64,000 bases of DNA from Brevundimonas subvibrioides (GCF_027271155.1 NZ_CP114542.1:2909989-2973988), one strand, 5' to 3'. Positions 53,739 to 62,033 are shown, counted from the stretch's first letter. Numbers and translations are program-made. Notes: generated from the letters alone by a model not told the origin.

Positions 53739-53868
53739 GGCAGTAGGCAGTAGGCAGTAGGCAGCAGGGCTTCTCAGCCTATCATCGTGCGCCACGCGGC
53801 GGGAGGCTGCTGACGCAGCGCCCCTACTGCCGACTGCCTATTGCCGACTGCCTATTGCCGACTGCCTC
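53739..53868. repeat. Heptamer repeat array with opposing arms
   Basis: Three GGCAGTA heptamers (53739-53759) and a partial fourth face a right arm at 53824-53868 made of alternating TGCCGAC and TGCCTAT heptamers, the reverse complement style of the left arm. The arms could form a large imperfect hairpin between the permease 3' end and argD. Similar arrays occur at 54743-54763 and 63032-63155. Confidence 0.8.
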
Positions 53869-53870
53869 GC

Positions 53871-54692
53871 TCAGCTCTTCAGCCGCCAGCCGGACCTGAA
53901 CACCAGCCAGCAGGCCACTGCCATCATCACAGTCAGCACGGCGCTCATGATCACCCCGACCCACAGACTGCCCTCGGCATGGCCGATGAAGCCGTAGCGG
54001 AAGCCGTCGATCAGATAGAAGAAGGGGTTCCAGTGGCTGATGCTGGCGAAGGGCTCGGGCAGGTTCTCGACCAGATAGAAGGTGCCCGACAGGAAGGTCA
54101 TGGGCATGACGACGAAGTTCTGGACCGCAGACAGGTGATCGAACTTCTCGGACCACAGGCCCGCCAGCACCCCGACCATCCCCATCAGCAGGGAGGCGAT
54201 CAGGCCGAACCAGACGATGGCTGCGATGTTGTAGACACCCAGCCGGGCGAACGGCAGGACGCAGACCGCCGTGACCAGACCGACCGCCAGGCCCCGCGTG
54301 GCGGCACCCAGCGAGAAGCCGATGGTCAGCTCCAGCGGGCTGAGTGGCGGGGTCAGAAAGTCGGTCGAGGTGCCCATGATCTTGGCCTGGATCAGGCTGG
54401 AGCTGGCATTGGCGAAGGCGTTGTTCAGCATCGCCATCATGATCAGGCCGGGGGCCACGAACTCGGCGAAGGGCGTGCCGTGCAGCGGCGGCCGCGCGCC
54501 CTTCAGCGCCACGACGAACACCAGCATATAGAGCAGCGTCGTCACCACCGGCGCGGCGACCGTCTGGGCCCCCACCTTCCAGAAGCGGCGGACCTCCCTC
54601 AGATACAGCGTCTGCACCCCGATCCAGTTGATGCCCGCATAGTGGCGCGGCGTCGGCAGGCCGCTGGGGCGGGTAGAGGCGAGATCGGTCAT
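53871..54692 (-). CDS. ABC-2 type transporter permease
   Basis: The 273-residue protein has six hydrophobic segments and the ABC-2 family signature near its C-terminal half, MTFLSGTFYLVENLPEPFA and ISHWNPFFYLIDGFRYGF. It resembles permeases of the NodJ/KpsM/YadH group that export polysaccharides, lipids or drugs. No ATPase gene is adjacent, so its partner is encoded elsewhere. It is bracketed by the heptamer arrays at 53739-53868 and 54743-54763. Confidence 0.88.
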   Translation of the reverse strand: MTDLASTRPSGLPTPRHYAGINWIGVQTLYLREVRRFWKVGAQTVAAPVVTTLLYMLVFVVALKGARPPLHGTPFAEFVAPGLIMMAMLNNAFANASSSLIQAKIMGTSTDFLTPPLSPLELTIGFSLGAATRGLAVGLVTAVCVLPFARLGVYNIAAIVWFGLIASLLMGMVGVLAGLWSEKFDHLSAVQNFVVMPMTFLSGTFYLVENLPEPFASISHWNPFFYLIDGFRYGFIGHAEGSLWVGVIMSAVLTVMMAVACWLVFRSGWRLKS

Positions 54693-54742
54693 GGGCGGTC
54701 AGATGCGCGGACGGGGTGCGGGATGCAAGGGGGGAGGGACGA

Positions 54743-54763
54743 GGCAGTAGGCAGTAGGCAGTG
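54743..54763. repeat. Second heptamer array (GGCAGTA x2 plus GGCAGTG)
   Basis: Two perfect GGCAGTA units and one variant lie between the permease start and the lpd stop. The right arm of the unit is badly decayed; CCCCTAAATGTGTATTG at 54809 overlaps the lpd stop. Confidence 0.6.
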
Positions 54764-54811
54764 AGCTGCGGCTCAAGCCGCGAGCGCCCGCGGCGCGCGC
54801 GGTAGCCGCCC

Positions 54812-56209
54812 CTAAATGTGTATTGCGTGGCCCAGCGCCCGCAGGCTCGCCTCATGGAAGGCCTCGCCGAGCGTCGGGTGGACGTGGATGACCCCGGCGA
54901 CGTCTTCCAGCACCGCGCCCATCTCCAGCATCTGGGCGAAGCTGTTGGACAGTTCGGCGACGTGCTGGCCGACGGCCTGGACGCCCAGCAGCCGGTGGTC
55001 CGACTTCGACGCCAGCACGCGCACGAAGCCGCCGTCCTCGCCCGCCTCGATGGCGAGCGCCCGGCCGATGGCGGCCAGAGGGAAGACGGCCGTGATCACA
55101 TCGTCCCGACCCGCGACATCGAGCGGCCCCAGACCCGCCGAGACGATCTCCGGCTCTGTAAAGCACACGGCGGCGATGGTGACGGGGTCGAAGCGCTTGT
55201 CGTGACCCGCGATGATCTCGGCCACGACTTCCCCTTGCGCCGAACCCTTGTGGGCCAGCATGGGCTCGCCGGTCAGGTCGCCGACGGCCCAGACGTTCTT
55301 CATGCTGGTGGCGCAGCGGTCGTCGATCTTCACGAACGGCCCGGCCATGGCCACGCCCATGTTGTCCAGACCCCAGCCCTGTGTGCGTGGACGACGGCCC
55401 ACGGTGACCAGCACCTTGTCGGCGTCCAGCTGGACCGGCTCGCCATCCTTCGTGGTGATCGACAGCTTCCCGTCGCCGAAGCCGCCGGCGCGTGCCCCGA
55501 GGTGCAGCTCCACCCCGTGGTCGGTCAGCCATTTCATCACCGGGTCGGTCAGGGCCTTGTCGTAGAGCGGCAGGATGCGCTCGGCCATCTCGACGATGGC
55601 GACCTCAGCCCCCAGCTTGCGATAGGCGATGCCCAGCTCCAGCCCGATATAGCCACCCCCGACGACGACCAGCCTGCCGGGCACCGCATCCAGCGACAGG
55701 GCCTCGGTCGAGGAGATGACGTCGCCGCCGAACGGCAGGAAAGGCAGTTCGACCGGCTCGGAGCCGGTGGCCAGGATGACGTGCTCGGCCGTGATGGTGA
55801 TCGGCCCATCGTCGGTCTCGACACGGCAGGTCTTGGCGTCGGCAAAGGTCGCCCAGCCCTTGATGACCCTGACCTTCGCCTTCTTCAGCAGGGCCGCCAC
55901 CCCGGCGTTCAGCTTGCGGACGATCCCGTCCTTCCACGCCACGGTCTGGCTCAGGTCGATGGCCGGCGAGGCCGCCGTGATCCCCAGGGTCCCGTCCCCG
56001 GCCGCCTTGGCCACCGTCTCGAACTTGCCCGCCGCATGGATGATGGCCTTGGACGGAATACAGCCGACGTTCAGGCAGGTCCCGCCCAGCCCGTCCCCGC
56101 CATCGACCAGCACGGTATCAAGGCCAAGCTGGCCGCAGCGGATCCCCGCGACATAGCCGCCGGTGCCGGCACCGATGATCAGGACTTTGGTTTTGAGGGT
56201 CTGGGTCAA
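54812..56209 (-). CDS. lpd: Dihydrolipoyl dehydrogenase (E3) of the branched-chain complex
   Basis: A 465-residue FAD enzyme that reoxidises dihydrolipoamide. The FAD loop is [17 protein letters not shown] (near 13-29), the redox-active disulfide is [13 protein letters not shown] (near 42-54), the NAD site is [12 protein letters not shown], and the catalytic His-Glu pair is [12 protein letters not shown]. It lies downstream of bkdA1-bkdA2-bkdB, separated by a VapBC module, so it is likely the E3 subunit of that complex (LpdV-like). Confidence 0.95.
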   Translation of the reverse strand: MTQTLKTKVLIIGAGTGGYVAGIRCGQLGLDTVLVDGGDGLGGTCLNVGCIPSKAIIHAAGKFETVAKAAGDGTLGITAASPAIDLSQTVAWKDGIVRKLNAGVAALLKKAKVRVIKGWATFADAKTCRVETDDGPITITAEHVILATGSEPVELPFLPFGGDVISSTEALSLDAVPGRLVVVGGGYIGLELGIAYRKLGAEVAIVEMAERILPLYDKALTDPVMKWLTDHGVELHLGARAGGFGDGKLSITTKDGEPVQLDADKVLVTVGRRPRTQGWGLDNMGVAMAGPFVKIDDRCATSMKNVWAVGDLTGEPMLAHKGSAQGEVVAEIIAGHDKRFDPVTIAAVCFTEPEIVSAGLGPLDVAGRDDVITAVFPLAAIGRALAIEAGEDGGFVRVLASKSDHRLLGVQAVGQHVAELSNSFAQMLEMGAVLEDVAGVIHVHPTLGEAFHEASLRALGHAIHI

Positions 56210-56221
56210 CGTCGTTTCAAT

Positions 56222-56587
56222 CTAGAGAACATAGGGTGCCCGGACCCCCGGATCGTCAGCCGGAAAATCCTTGGTGTTGCGGGTGACCAGCAGACGACCC
56301 GTCGTCTGTGCGGTCGCCCAGATGATGGCGTCAGGCAGCTTCATGCGGCGAGACTGGCGTATCGACGCCGCGCGCTCCGCGATCGGGTCATCAAGAGCAA
56401 CGATCGAATATCCATCGAGATAGGTCCGGGTTGGGTCGGCCAGCTCGGCATCGGCACCCGCCATGACCTCGATCCAGGTAATGATGCTGATCGCGCGGTC
56501 ATCGTACCGATCGATCTCGGCATCGGCCTCCGGCGCGGCGTTCAGATGATCGATCAGGATATTGGTGTCGAACAGCGCCTTCACCAT
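56222..56587 (-). CDS. vapC: VapC-type PIN-domain ribonuclease toxin
   Basis: A 121-residue PIN domain. Acidic active-site residues: D8 in ALFDTNILIDHL, E near 40 in SIITWIEVMAG, D near 85 in KLPDAIIWATA, and D near 107 in TRNTKDFPADD. It overlaps the antitoxin gene by seven bases. It sits between bkdB and lpd on the same strand, so read-through from the bkd promoter would also transcribe it. Confidence 0.9.
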   Translation of the reverse strand: MVKALFDTNILIDHLNAAPEADAEIDRYDDRAISIITWIEVMAGADAELADPTRTYLDGYSIVALDDPIAERAASIRQSRRMKLPDAIIWATAQTTGRLLVTRNTKDFPADDPGVRAPYVL

Positions 56588-56796
56588 TCGCTACGCAGTC
56601 GTTCCTGATAAGCAAGCCCGTCTTCGCCGCCCTGGCCCCAAAGACCGAAACCGTCCTTGACCGCCTGACGCTTGTTGCGCGCGACGTAATCGTCGATCGC
56701 GGCGCGGATCACGGCCGCGCGGGGGCGCTTCTCGCGTTTGGCCAGGGCGTCCAGCGCAGCGACCTGCTCCTCATTGGCATCCACCAGGATACGCAT
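56581..56796 (-). CDS. vapB: VapB-type ribbon-helix-helix antitoxin
   Basis: The 71-residue protein begins with the beta strand MRILVDANEEQVAALDALAK, followed by RPRAAVIRAAIDDYVA, the RHH helices of CopG-family regulators. The tail WGQGGEDGLAYQERLRSEW is the toxin-binding end. AAGGAGG lies six bases before ATG 56796. A perfect GATATAC/GTATATC operator is directly upstream, so the module is probably autoregulated. Confidence 0.88.
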   Translation of the reverse strand: MRILVDANEEQVAALDALAKREKRPRAAVIRAAIDDYVARNKRQAVKDGFGLWGQGGEDGLAYQERLRSEW

Positions 56797-56808
56797 CTCA
56801 GCCTCCTT

Positions 56809-56827
56809 GATATACAAGCAGTATATC
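56809..56827. promoter_or_regulatory. VapB operator and overlapping promoter
   Basis: A perfect inverted repeat GATATAC-aagca-GTATATC lies 13 bases upstream of the vapB start. On the minus strand it contains TATACT, a good -10 hexamer, so VapB binding would block RNA polymerase. The 5-bp spacing fits RHH dimers. Confidence 0.7.
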
Positions 56828-56856
56828 ATATGCTCACTCGGGCTGGCGAGCACGAA

Positions 56857-58635
56857 CTACCCCATCCACAACGTCGCGGGATGCTCCAGCAGGCCCTTGA
56901 TCCGTTGCACGAACACAGCCGCGTCATGCCCATCCACGATGCGATGATCGAAGCTGGAGGACAGGTTCATCATCTTGCGCACGACCATCTGGCCGTTCCG
57001 GACCACCACCCGGTCCTCGATCTTGTTCGGGCCGACGATGGCCACCTCGGGGTGGTTGATGATGGGCGTGTGGACCACGCCGCCCAAGGTCCCCAGCGAG
57101 GTGATGGTGATGGTCGAGCCGGATAGTTCCTCGCGTTTCGCCGAACCGTCCTTCGCCGCGCCGGAGACGCGGGCGATCTCGGCGGCGGTGGCGTAGGGAT
57201 CCAGCGATTCCGCATGGCGGACGACCGGCACCATCAGGCCATTCGGCGTCTGGGCGGCGATGCCCAGATGCACGGCGGCGTGCTGGGTCAGGACCCCCGC
57301 CTCGTCGTCATAGGTGGCGTTGATCTGCGGCTGGTCGCGCAGGGCCACGACGAGGGCGCGGGCGAGGAAGGGCAGGACGTTCAGCCTGGCCTTGCCCGTC
57401 GTCTTCGCCTGGGCGTTCAGGTGGGCGCGAAGCTCCTCCAGCGCCGTGACGTCGATCTCCTCCACATAGGTGATGTGGGGAATGCGCCGGACGCTCTCGG
57501 CCATCTTCTCCGCGATCTTGCGGCGCAGGCCGATGATGCGGACCTCGGTCGTGCCCTCGGCCTTGGCATAGGTCGAGGACAGTGATGTTCCGTGTTCGGA
57601 CGGTCCGCGCGCTCCGTGGGCGACGAAGGCGTCCAGGTCGGCATGTTCGATACGGCCGGCGGGCCCCGAGCCCGGCACGAACTGGAGCTCCAGGCCCAGT
57701 TCGCGGGCGCGCTGGCGCACGGCGGGCGACGCCAAGGGGCGGACACCGGGGGTCTGGGGGGTACGGACCGGGGCCGCAGCAACAACCCCTCCACCCCCCG
57801 CCAAGGGGCGGGCGGTCCCCCTCCCCATTCCTTCGGAACGGGGAGGAGACGATGCGGCGGCGGTCTCCTCCCCGCGCGAAGCGGGGGGCTGCGGGCGGCT
57901 CGTATACGAGCCGTCCTCAGGCTCGGAGCGAAGCGGAGAGACGGAGGGGTTCTCAAGCACATTGCCCGCCCCCTCGACGTCGAAACTGACCAGAGGTCCG
58001 CCGACGGGCACGGACTGACCGGCCGTGCCATGCAGGGCCGCGACCGTGCCGGCGACCGGCGAGGTCAGTTCGACGGTCGCCTTGTCGGTCATGACCTCGG
58101 CCAGCAGCTGGTCCTCCTCGACCGCATCGCCGACCGCGACGTGCCAGGCAACCAGCTCGGCCTCGGCCGTGCCCTCGCCGACGTCAGGAAGCTTGAAGAC
58201 GTAGTTGCCGACGGCATGAGAGCCCTCCCCCTCGAAGGGGGAGGGTTGGGAGGGGGTGGAGGCAGGCTGCTCGGCATCGGCCACGGAGACTCCGTCGGAG
58301 TCTTGCGGGGTCACCTCGGAGGCCGTGCCTCCACCCCCATCCCCGGCCCTTCCCCCCTCGAGGGGGAAGGGAGAAGAGTCGGCATTCCCCGCCCCCTCGA
58401 CCTCGAACTCCACCAGGGCCGAGCCGACCGGCGACATCACGCCGGGCTCGCCGTGCAGGGCGGTGACCACGCCCGATACCGGCGAGGTCAGCTCCACCGT
58501 CGCCTTGTCGGTCATGATGTCGGCGAGGATCTGGTCCTCCTCGACGCGGTCCCCGACCTTGACGTGCCAGCCGACCAGTTCGGCCTCGGCGGTGCCCTCG
58601 CCCACATCGGGCAGTTTGAAGACATAGCGTCCCAT
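56857..58635 (-). CDS. bkdB: Branched-chain 2-oxoacid dehydrogenase E2 (dihydrolipoyl acyltransferase), two lipoyl domains
   Basis: A 592-residue E2. Two lipoyl domains carry the lysine in IMTDKATVELTSP and VMTDKATVELTSP (near 44 and 146), followed by a peripheral subunit-binding domain (ASPAVRQRARELGLEL near 300) and a C-terminal catalytic acyltransferase domain with SSSFDHRIVDGHDA (catalytic His/Asp). Most E2 proteins of this type have one lipoyl domain, so the two near-identical domains suggest a duplication. The linkers contain peptides such as SQPSPFEGEG encoded by repeat-like DNA. It begins with TGATG coupling to bkdA2. Confidence 0.9.
   Translation of the reverse strand: MGRYVFKLPDVGEGTAEAELVGWHVKVGDRVEEDQILADIMTDKATVELTSPVSGVVTALHGEPGVMSPVGSALVEFEVEGAGNADSSPFPLEGGRAGDGGGGTASEVTPQDSDGVSVADAEQPASTPSQPSPFEGEGSHAVGNYVFKLPDVGEGTAEAELVAWHVAVGDAVEEDQLLAEVMTDKATVELTSPVAGTVAALHGTAGQSVPVGGPLVSFDVEGAGNVLENPSVSPLRSEPEDGSYTSRPQPPASRGEETAAASSPPRSEGMGRGTARPLAGGGGVVAAAPVRTPQTPGVRPLASPAVRQRARELGLELQFVPGSGPAGRIEHADLDAFVAHGARGPSEHGTSLSSTYAKAEGTTEVRIIGLRRKIAEKMAESVRRIPHITYVEEIDVTALEELRAHLNAQAKTTGKARLNVLPFLARALVVALRDQPQINATYDDEAGVLTQHAAVHLGIAAQTPNGLMVPVVRHAESLDPYATAAEIARVSGAAKDGSAKREELSGSTITITSLGTLGGVVHTPIINHPEVAIVGPNKIEDRVVVRNGQMVVRKMMNLSSSFDHRIVDGHDAAVFVQRIKGLLEHPATLWMG
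57840..57910. repeat. Inverted repeats in the second E2 linker
   Basis: GGGGAGGAGAC (57840-57850) and GTCTCCTCCCC (57863-57873) form a perfect 11-bp stem with a 12-base loop, and CTCGTATACGAG (57899-57910) is a 12-bp palindrome. All are inside bkdB and encode the Pro/Ser/Gly-rich linker between the second lipoyl domain and the subunit-binding domain. Confidence 0.7.
58223..58371. repeat. Paired palindromes in the first E2 linker
   Basis: CCCTCCCC-ctcgaa-GGGGGAGGG (58223-58245) and a related C/G-rich stem at 58347-58371 form an inverted pair of the REP type. They encode about 50 residues between the two lipoyl domains and keep the reading frame open. Confidence 0.75.
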
Positions 58636-59756
58636 CAGCGGGCTCCCCCGCTCATCACGGCTTTCAGCGCCGTGGCGACCCGTTCCGGCCCCGGGAAATA
58701 CTCCCACTCGAAGGCGTGCGGATAGGGGGTGTCCCAGCCGGCGACGCGGCCGATCGGGGCTTCCAGGTGATAGAAGCAGCGTTCCTGGACCAGGGCCGAC
58801 AGCTCTGCTCCGTACCCGGACGTTTTTGGTGCCTCGTGCACGATCACGCAGCGGCCGGTCTTCTTCACGCTGGCCTCGATGGTTTCGATGTCGAGCGGGA
58901 CGAGGGTGCGCAGGTCGATGACCTCGGCGTCCACGCCCGCGTGCTCGGCCCCGGCCAAGCTGACCCAGACCATGGTGCCGTAGCACAGGATGGTGACGTC
59001 GGACCCCTCCCGGACCACCGCCGCCTTGCCCAGCGGCACGGTGTATTTGCCGGTCGGCACCTGGGCGGAGGCCTGCGCCTTCCACGGGCTGACCGGGTTT
59101 TTGTGCCAGCCGTCGAAGGGGCCGTTGTAGAGCCGCTTGGGCTCCAGGAAGATGACCGGATCGTCGTCCTCGATCGCGGCGGTCAGCAGGCCCTTGGCGT
59201 CATGGGGGTTGGACGGAATGACGACCTTCAGCCCGGCGATATGGGTGAACAGGCTCTCGGGGCTCTGACTGTGGGTCTGGCCGCCGAAGATACCGCCGCC
59301 ATAGGGGCTGCGCACCACGATCGGCGCGGTGAACTGCCCGCCCGAGCGATAGCGCATCTTGGCCGCTTCGGAGACGATCTGGTCATAGGCCGGATAGATG
59401 TAGTCGGCGAACTGGATCTCGACCACCGGGCGCAGGCCATAGGCCCCCATGCCGATGGCGGCGGCGACCAGGCCGCATTCGCTGATCGGCGTATCGAAGC
59501 TGCGCGTCAGGCCGTGCTTCTGCTGCAGCTGGTCGGTCACGCGGAAGACCCCGCCGAAATAGCCCGTGTCCTCCCCGAAGCTGAGCACATTCGGGTCTTC
59601 GGCCATCTTGACGTGCAGGGCCGAGTTCAGCGCCTGGATCATGTTCATGGGCACGATGCCACCGTCGGGTGCGACCGGGGCCGGGGCCTCCGCCTGATCG
59701 ACCATGTCGGGAGCGATGCCGTCATGCTGATCGGCGTCGGTACAGGTCTCGCTCAT
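58635..59756 (-). CDS. bkdA2: Branched-chain 2-oxoacid dehydrogenase E1 beta subunit
   Basis: The 373-residue subunit has VLSFGEDTGYFGGVFRVT near 61-78, the TPP-site strand, SECGLVAAAIGMGAYG, QFADYIYPAYDQIVSEA and the transketolase C-terminal segment CYGTMVWVSLAGAE. The first 35 residues are a variable, acidic extension. Its start overlaps the bkdA1 stop (ATGA). E1 alpha/beta forms the thiamine diphosphate decarboxylase of the complex. Confidence 0.94.
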   Translation of the reverse strand: MSETCTDADQHDGIAPDMVDQAEAPAPVAPDGGIVPMNMIQALNSALHVKMAEDPNVLSFGEDTGYFGGVFRVTDQLQQKHGLTRSFDTPISECGLVAAAIGMGAYGLRPVVEIQFADYIYPAYDQIVSEAAKMRYRSGGQFTAPIVVRSPYGGGIFGGQTHSQSPESLFTHIAGLKVVIPSNPHDAKGLLTAAIEDDDPVIFLEPKRLYNGPFDGWHKNPVSPWKAQASAQVPTGKYTVPLGKAAVVREGSDVTILCYGTMVWVSLAGAEHAGVDAEVIDLRTLVPLDIETIEASVKKTGRCVIVHEAPKTSGYGAELSALVQERCFYHLEAPIGRVAGWDTPYPHAFEWEYFPGPERVATALKAVMSGGAR

Positions 59757-60985
59757 ACCCCCACCTCCCGGCGTTGTTCGGTCAGACGCCAGTCTTCGGT
59801 GGCGAAGACCTCCTCGAACATCATCTTCACGCTGGGGCGCGACTGGCCGAGCGTGCCGATGGCCTCGGCCTCCCTGCCCGCCGCGCGGACCTGGGCCACG
59901 GCCTCGGCCTCCGCCTCGGCCTGGGCCTCGTCGGACCATTCGCCCAGGGCGATCAGATGCTGTTTCAGCCGCGCGACCGGATCACCCAGCGGCCATTTGT
60001 CGTGCTCGTCGCCCGGGCGATAGCGGCTGGGGTCGTCGGAGGTCGAGTGGGGCGCACCGCGATAGGTGAACAGCTCGATCACCGTGGCACCCTGGTTCGA
60101 CCGGGCGCGTTCCTCGGCCCACTGGGTCGCCGCCCAGACGGCCAGGAAGTCGTTGCCGTCGACCCGCAGCGCCGGCAGGCCATAGCCGATGGCCTTGGAC
60201 GCGAAGGTGGTCTCCAGCCCTCCGGCGATGCCCATGAAGGAGCTGATGGCCCACTGGTTGTTGACGACGTTCAGGATCACCGGCGCCCGATAGACCGAGG
60301 CGAACGTCAGGGCGTTGTGGAAGTCGCCCTCCGCCGTCGCCCCGTCGCCGATCCAGGTGATGGCGATCTTGTCGTCGCCCTTGTAGGCGCTGGCCATGGC
60401 CCAGCCGACGGCCTGGGGCACCTGCGTGCCCAGATTGCCGCTGATGGTGAAGAAGCCATAGTCCTTCGCCGAATACATGATCGGCAGCTGGCGGCCCTTG
60501 ATGGGGTCGGCGGCGTTCGAATAGATCTGGTTCATCATGTCGACCAGCGGATAGCCGCGCGCGATCAGAAGCCCCTGCTGGCGATAGGTGGGAAAGCCCA
60601 TATCCTCGCGGCTCAGGATCATGCCCTGGGCGACCGCGATGGCCTCCTCGCCCGTGCACTTCATATAGAAGCTGGTCTTGCCCTGGCGGTGGGCCCGGTG
60701 CATCCGGTCGTCGAAGGCGCGGGTCAGGATCATCGCCTTCAGACCCTTCTTCAACGTCCCGGCATCCAGACGCGGGTTCCAGGGCCCGACGGCCTGGCCC
60801 TCGTCGTCCAGCACCCGGATCAGGCGGAAGGCCAGGTCCAGCATCTGTACCGGTCGCGCCTCGACCGGCGGCCGATCGACCGCGCCGGCGACATCCAGCT
60901 TCAGGTGGCTGAAATCCGGCGCATCGCCGGGACGACCCGTGGGCTCGGGCACGCGCAATGACAGCGGTTGAGTGTTCCTGGTCAT
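59753..60985 (-). CDS. bkdA1: 3-methyl-2-oxobutanoate dehydrogenase E1 alpha subunit
   Basis: The 410-residue subunit contains the TPP-binding motif GDGATAEGDFHNALTFA (near 217-233) and the N-terminal MILTRAFDDRMHRAHRQGK. The phosphorylation-loop analogue YRGAPHSTSDDPSRYR is also seen. It decarboxylates the 2-oxo acids of valine, leucine and isoleucine and transfers the acyl group to lipoyl-E2. The start ATG 60985 has AGGA upstream. It is the first gene of the bkd operon and is divergent from bkdR. Confidence 0.94.
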   Translation of the reverse strand: MTRNTQPLSLRVPEPTGRPGDAPDFSHLKLDVAGAVDRPPVEARPVQMLDLAFRLIRVLDDEGQAVGPWNPRLDAGTLKKGLKAMILTRAFDDRMHRAHRQGKTSFYMKCTGEEAIAVAQGMILSREDMGFPTYRQQGLLIARGYPLVDMMNQIYSNAADPIKGRQLPIMYSAKDYGFFTISGNLGTQVPQAVGWAMASAYKGDDKIAITWIGDGATAEGDFHNALTFASVYRAPVILNVVNNQWAISSFMGIAGGLETTFASKAIGYGLPALRVDGNDFLAVWAATQWAEERARSNQGATVIELFTYRGAPHSTSDDPSRYRPGDEHDKWPLGDPVARLKQHLIALGEWSDEAQAEAEAEAVAQVRAAGREAEAIGTLGQSRPSVKMMFEEVFATEDWRLTEQRREVGV

Positions 60986-61096
60986 TCCATCCTGCCGTCC
61001 GGTTGATCCGACCGCGTCCTGTTGGCGGCTGGATAGCATGGGTGTGAAATCAAGGCTCGCCTATTTTCGCCTTGCGTCAAGCGGTTTTGGGGTTAT

Positions 61097-61110
61097 TTAT
61101 TGCTCAATAA
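61097..61110. promoter_or_regulatory. Candidate BkdR operator TTATTG-CT-CAATAA
   Basis: A perfect 6-bp inverted repeat lies in the A/T-rich region between bkdR and bkdA1, just upstream of the bkdR ribosome-binding site. Lrp-family proteins favour A/T-rich dyads of this kind. It could serve both divergent genes. Confidence 0.5.
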
Positions 61111-61129
61111 CTATAAATGGAGAAACGCA

Positions 61130-61621
61130 TTGGCCGACGAACTGGATCCCATCGACGCTCGAATTCTCGACATCCTGCAACAGGACGCCGGACTGTCCGT
61201 CGCGGATGTGGCCGAGCGCGTGGGCCTGTCGGCCTCGCCATGCTGGCGTCGGATCAAGAGACTGGAGGATAGCGGCCTCATCCGCAAGCGGGTCACGCTT
61301 CTGGATGCCGCCCTGCTGGGCCTGGATTTCGAGGTCTATGCCATCGTCAAGCTGATGCTGCCCTCCCGCGAGAACCTCGACATCTTCGAGGCCGCCGTCG
61401 CCACCTGGCCGGAGGTGGTCCAGTGCGCGACCATCACCGGGCGCGAGGACTATGTGTTGCGCATCATCACCTCCGACATGCACGCCTTCGACAAATTCCT
61501 GCGCGACAAGCTCTTGACGCTCGGCATCGTCTCGGACTGCGAGAGCCATATCGTCACGCGCGGCGTCAAGAACGTGACCACCCTGCCCCTGGGCATCATC
61601 ACGCCGCACGTGGCGCATTGA
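61130..61621 (+). CDS. bkdR: Lrp/AsnC-family regulator (BkdR-like)
   Basis: The 163-residue regulator has an N-terminal HTH ([20 protein letters not shown], then [23 protein letters not shown]) and an RAM/ACT-like ligand domain ending GVVKN-type TTLPLGI. It starts at TTG 61130 because GGAG (61119-61122) is seven bases upstream; the earlier TTG 61100 has no site. In Pseudomonas, BkdR activates bkd in response to branched-chain amino acids; the divergent position supports the same role. A GTCGGA-tagc-TCCGAC hairpin (61623-61638) follows the stop. Confidence 0.9.
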   Translation: MADELDPIDARILDILQQDAGLSVADVAERVGLSASPCWRRIKRLEDSGLIRKRVTLLDAALLGLDFEVYAIVKLMLPSRENLDIFEAAVATWPEVVQCATITGREDYVLRIITSDMHAFDKFLRDKLLTLGIVSDCESHIVTRGVKNVTTLPLGIITPHVAH

Positions 61622-61666
61622 GGTCGGATAGCTCCGACACAGTGTGAGGTGTATTGAGGACTGTAG

Positions 61667-61747
61667 TCGCCCAGTCTGGAGGCCGCCTTTCGCATCGCCG
61701 ACGCCTTCGGGGTGGAGATCACCGAGGTGTTCCAGTGGGAGGGGTGA
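61667..61747 (+). pseudogene. Remnant of an XRE-type HTH regulator (C-terminal fragment)
   Basis: The reading frame SPSLEAAFRIADAFGVEIT followed by EVFQWEG and a stop matches the end of an XRE-family helix-turn-helix protein (pattern S-P-S-L-E-x-A-x-R-I-A-x-x-F-G). A TAG codon at 61664-61666 stands right before it and there is no start or upstream HTH, so it is a truncated relic next to the HicAB-like pair. Confidence 0.65.
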
Positions 61748-61790
61748 GCCTCGCGTTGACAGTCGATCCCGTGCGGCACAGAAAAGACCC

Positions 61791-62033
61791 ATGAACCGGG
61801 TGATCGTCGTGAAGGCTGCATTCGACGTCGAGGCGGGCGTATGGATCATCGAATCCAGCGACGTTCACGGCCTTCGCATAGAGGCGCCGACGCTGGAGGC
61901 ACTGGTCGAGCGCATCCCGGTCGCCATTCAGGATCTGTTGGGCACGGACCCGTCAGACGCGGCACTCATGGATACGCCTGTCGAGGTCATCGCCCATGCG
62001 GGAACACGGGTCAGGCTGAGCCTGGCCGCGTGA
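61791..62033 (+). CDS. DUF1902 / HicB-like antitoxin
   Basis: An 80-residue protein with the partial RNase-H-like fold of HicB: VIVVKAAFDVEAGVWIIES and SDVHGLRIEAPTLEALVERI, near 4-43. The DUF1902 group functions as HicB-type antitoxin. It overlaps the downstream HicA-like gene (GTGA). Confidence 0.8.
   Translation: MNRVIVVKAAFDVEAGVWIIESSDVHGLRIEAPTLEALVERIPVAIQDLLGTDPSDAALMDTPVEVIAHAGTRVRLSLAA

Noticed and set aside
53739..53868. CRISPR array
   Set aside because: The repeats are 7-bp heptamers without unique spacers and no cas genes are near.
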